Positions 63,010 through 64,000 of a stretch of 64,000 nt of DNA are shown one piece after another. The notes under the pieces were generated by a model, which was not told the DNA's origin, made no database searches, and saw nothing but the letters and a program-made list of their open reading frames with translations. How positions within the stretch are numbered: position 1 is the stretch's first letter; each line of letters opens with the position of its first letter. A program made the position numbers and the translations under genes. This DNA is from Heliocidaris tuberculata (taxonomy: Eukaryota > Echinodermata > Echinoidea > Camarodonta > Echinometridae), in assembly GCA_025618425.1 (NCBI GenBank), contig CM046838.1, positions 14,685,629 through 14,749,628 of the forward strand. The letters run 5' to 3'.

Positions 63010-63530
63010 AGAAATGGAAAAATATTAGCCTTTTAAGAATAATTTTTTGTAATTACATTTAAAACTATCAAGTGATGTTGCATTTTGTAGCCTGTTGGGG
63101 ATATCATTCCAAATTACTGCACCTGCATACCTAAAAGATTGTTTAAATGATGCAGCTTGGGTTGAAGTAAAATAATATTTAACGTATGAGCATTCCTAGT
63201 GTTAAAACCATGGCGATCAAAATACATCTCAATTTCACTGCACAATCGAATTGGAGCAGTACCGTTTATACATTTCTACATAAGAGTGGCGAGAAAATAA
63301 TCACGTCTTTGCTCAATATGATGCCATGATAAACTTTTCATTAAATCGGTACCACTACTTTTCTCGTAATCGAAGTTCCCCGTTACGATCCGTGCAGTTC
63401 TCTTCTGTGTTCTAAATAGCTTCTTTTTATAAACATCCGGGCAATTTCCCCACACTGAACATGTATAATCATAACTTGGTTGAATCATAGATTTATACAA
63501 TATATTCAATAAAGAAGAGTTGACGAATTA
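63010..63530 (-). pseudogene. Jockey/CR1-like LINE 3' coding end
   Basis: The minus strand reads YKSMIQPSYDYTCSVWGN, LFRTQKRTARIVTG, SLSWHHIEQRRDYF and then FRYAGAVIWNDIPN and SFKCNYKKLFL in shifted frames. These are hallmarks of the C-terminal domain of jockey/CR1-group ORF2. It is 5' truncated at about 63530. Confidence 0.78.
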
Positions 63531-63585
63531 CTAAGTTTGGCAAGAAAATGGATTTTATACGCTACTGATTTACATAAATTGTTAA

Positions 63586-64000
63586 AGGGATTGATTAACT
63601 TTGTGAAAAATTGTGAAATCAGCTCAAATGCACGTGAATTGTGTGCAATCCTCTAACTACATATATAATTAAGGATATGTGAAAGTATGAGAGAAAATGG
63701 AACCCGTTTACTATCCTAAAAAAGAGAAAATCGTGATCGATCGCTAGCGCAAGTCGCTCGGCTTCTTCGCTGCGCTGCAGTCACAAAAACCAAGCTCCGG
63801 CGCTTGGCGATTTCAGAGCGGGTTTCCAGCCAGTACGGTATTCTGTGATAGAGCGAGGTATGCCAACCGTAAGAGTTCTTCAGGGTTCGGTGGTACTCTA
63901 TCCCGACATCAATGTTCAATTGTAAATATCTTGATATATAAACGACCGATCAGCTTATAAAACTCAGGCGATTCCTGTCTGACCTAAAGGTTTGCAATTA
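63586..64000. mobile_element. MITE family B, copy 3, cut by the window end
   Basis: TTAA at 63582-63585 then AGGGATTGATTAACTTTG. It follows copy 2 in the same orientation to the last base of the window. About 50 bp should be missing. Confidence 0.8.

Overview
The window is eukaryotic, AT-rich, mostly non-coding and dense with small transposable elements, microsatellites and long poly(G)/poly(C) runs. LINEs with an ORF1, a Ty3/gypsy element of mag-like type, tRNA-derived SINEs, TTAA-flanked MITEs and foldback elements, together with an LRP-type YWTD/EGF receptor split by long introns, suggest a marine invertebrate deuterostome, most likely an echinoderm. No search was possible, so the taxon is an inference.

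Two host genes can be read. The first is an intronless class A (rhodopsin-like) GPCR of 373 aa on the plus strand (7118-8239), with IRW in place of the DRY motif. The second is a complete nine-exon minus-strand gene from an ATG at 58252 to a TGA ending at 20435. All eight introns have GT/AG ends, every splice phase matches, and the CDS is exactly 1380 nt. It predicts a 459-aa type I membrane protein: signal peptide, one six-bladed YWTD beta-propeller, two EGF-like domains (the second calcium-binding type), one transmembrane helix, an RQRRR anchor and a 49-residue tail ending in a YANV motif. This is a minimal LRP/EGF-precursor-like receptor without LDL-A repeats.

Layout: 1-7100 holds LINE remnants, a tRNA-SINE and unassigned sequence; 7118-8239 is the GPCR; 8240-20400 is intergenic, with MITEs, a large foldback and a nested pair of TTAA MITEs; 20435-58252 is the receptor gene. 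Its introns hold, from low to high coordinates, an intact-looking 5567-bp Ty3/gypsy element with identical LTRs (intron 7), a GC-rich TIR element (intron 7), LINE fragments, a TTAA MITE with an internal duplication and a nearly full-structure LINE (intron 6), a second foldback and a SINE (intron 3), and a TA-flanked foldback carrying duplicated LINE tails (intron 2). 58253-64000 is upstream sequence with Tx1/L1-like and jockey/CR1-like LINE fragments and a MITE cut by the window edge.

The two host genes show no operon-like link. The strongest result is the reconstructed compact receptor. The second is the set of mobile elements whose nested insertions define their own ends and target duplications.
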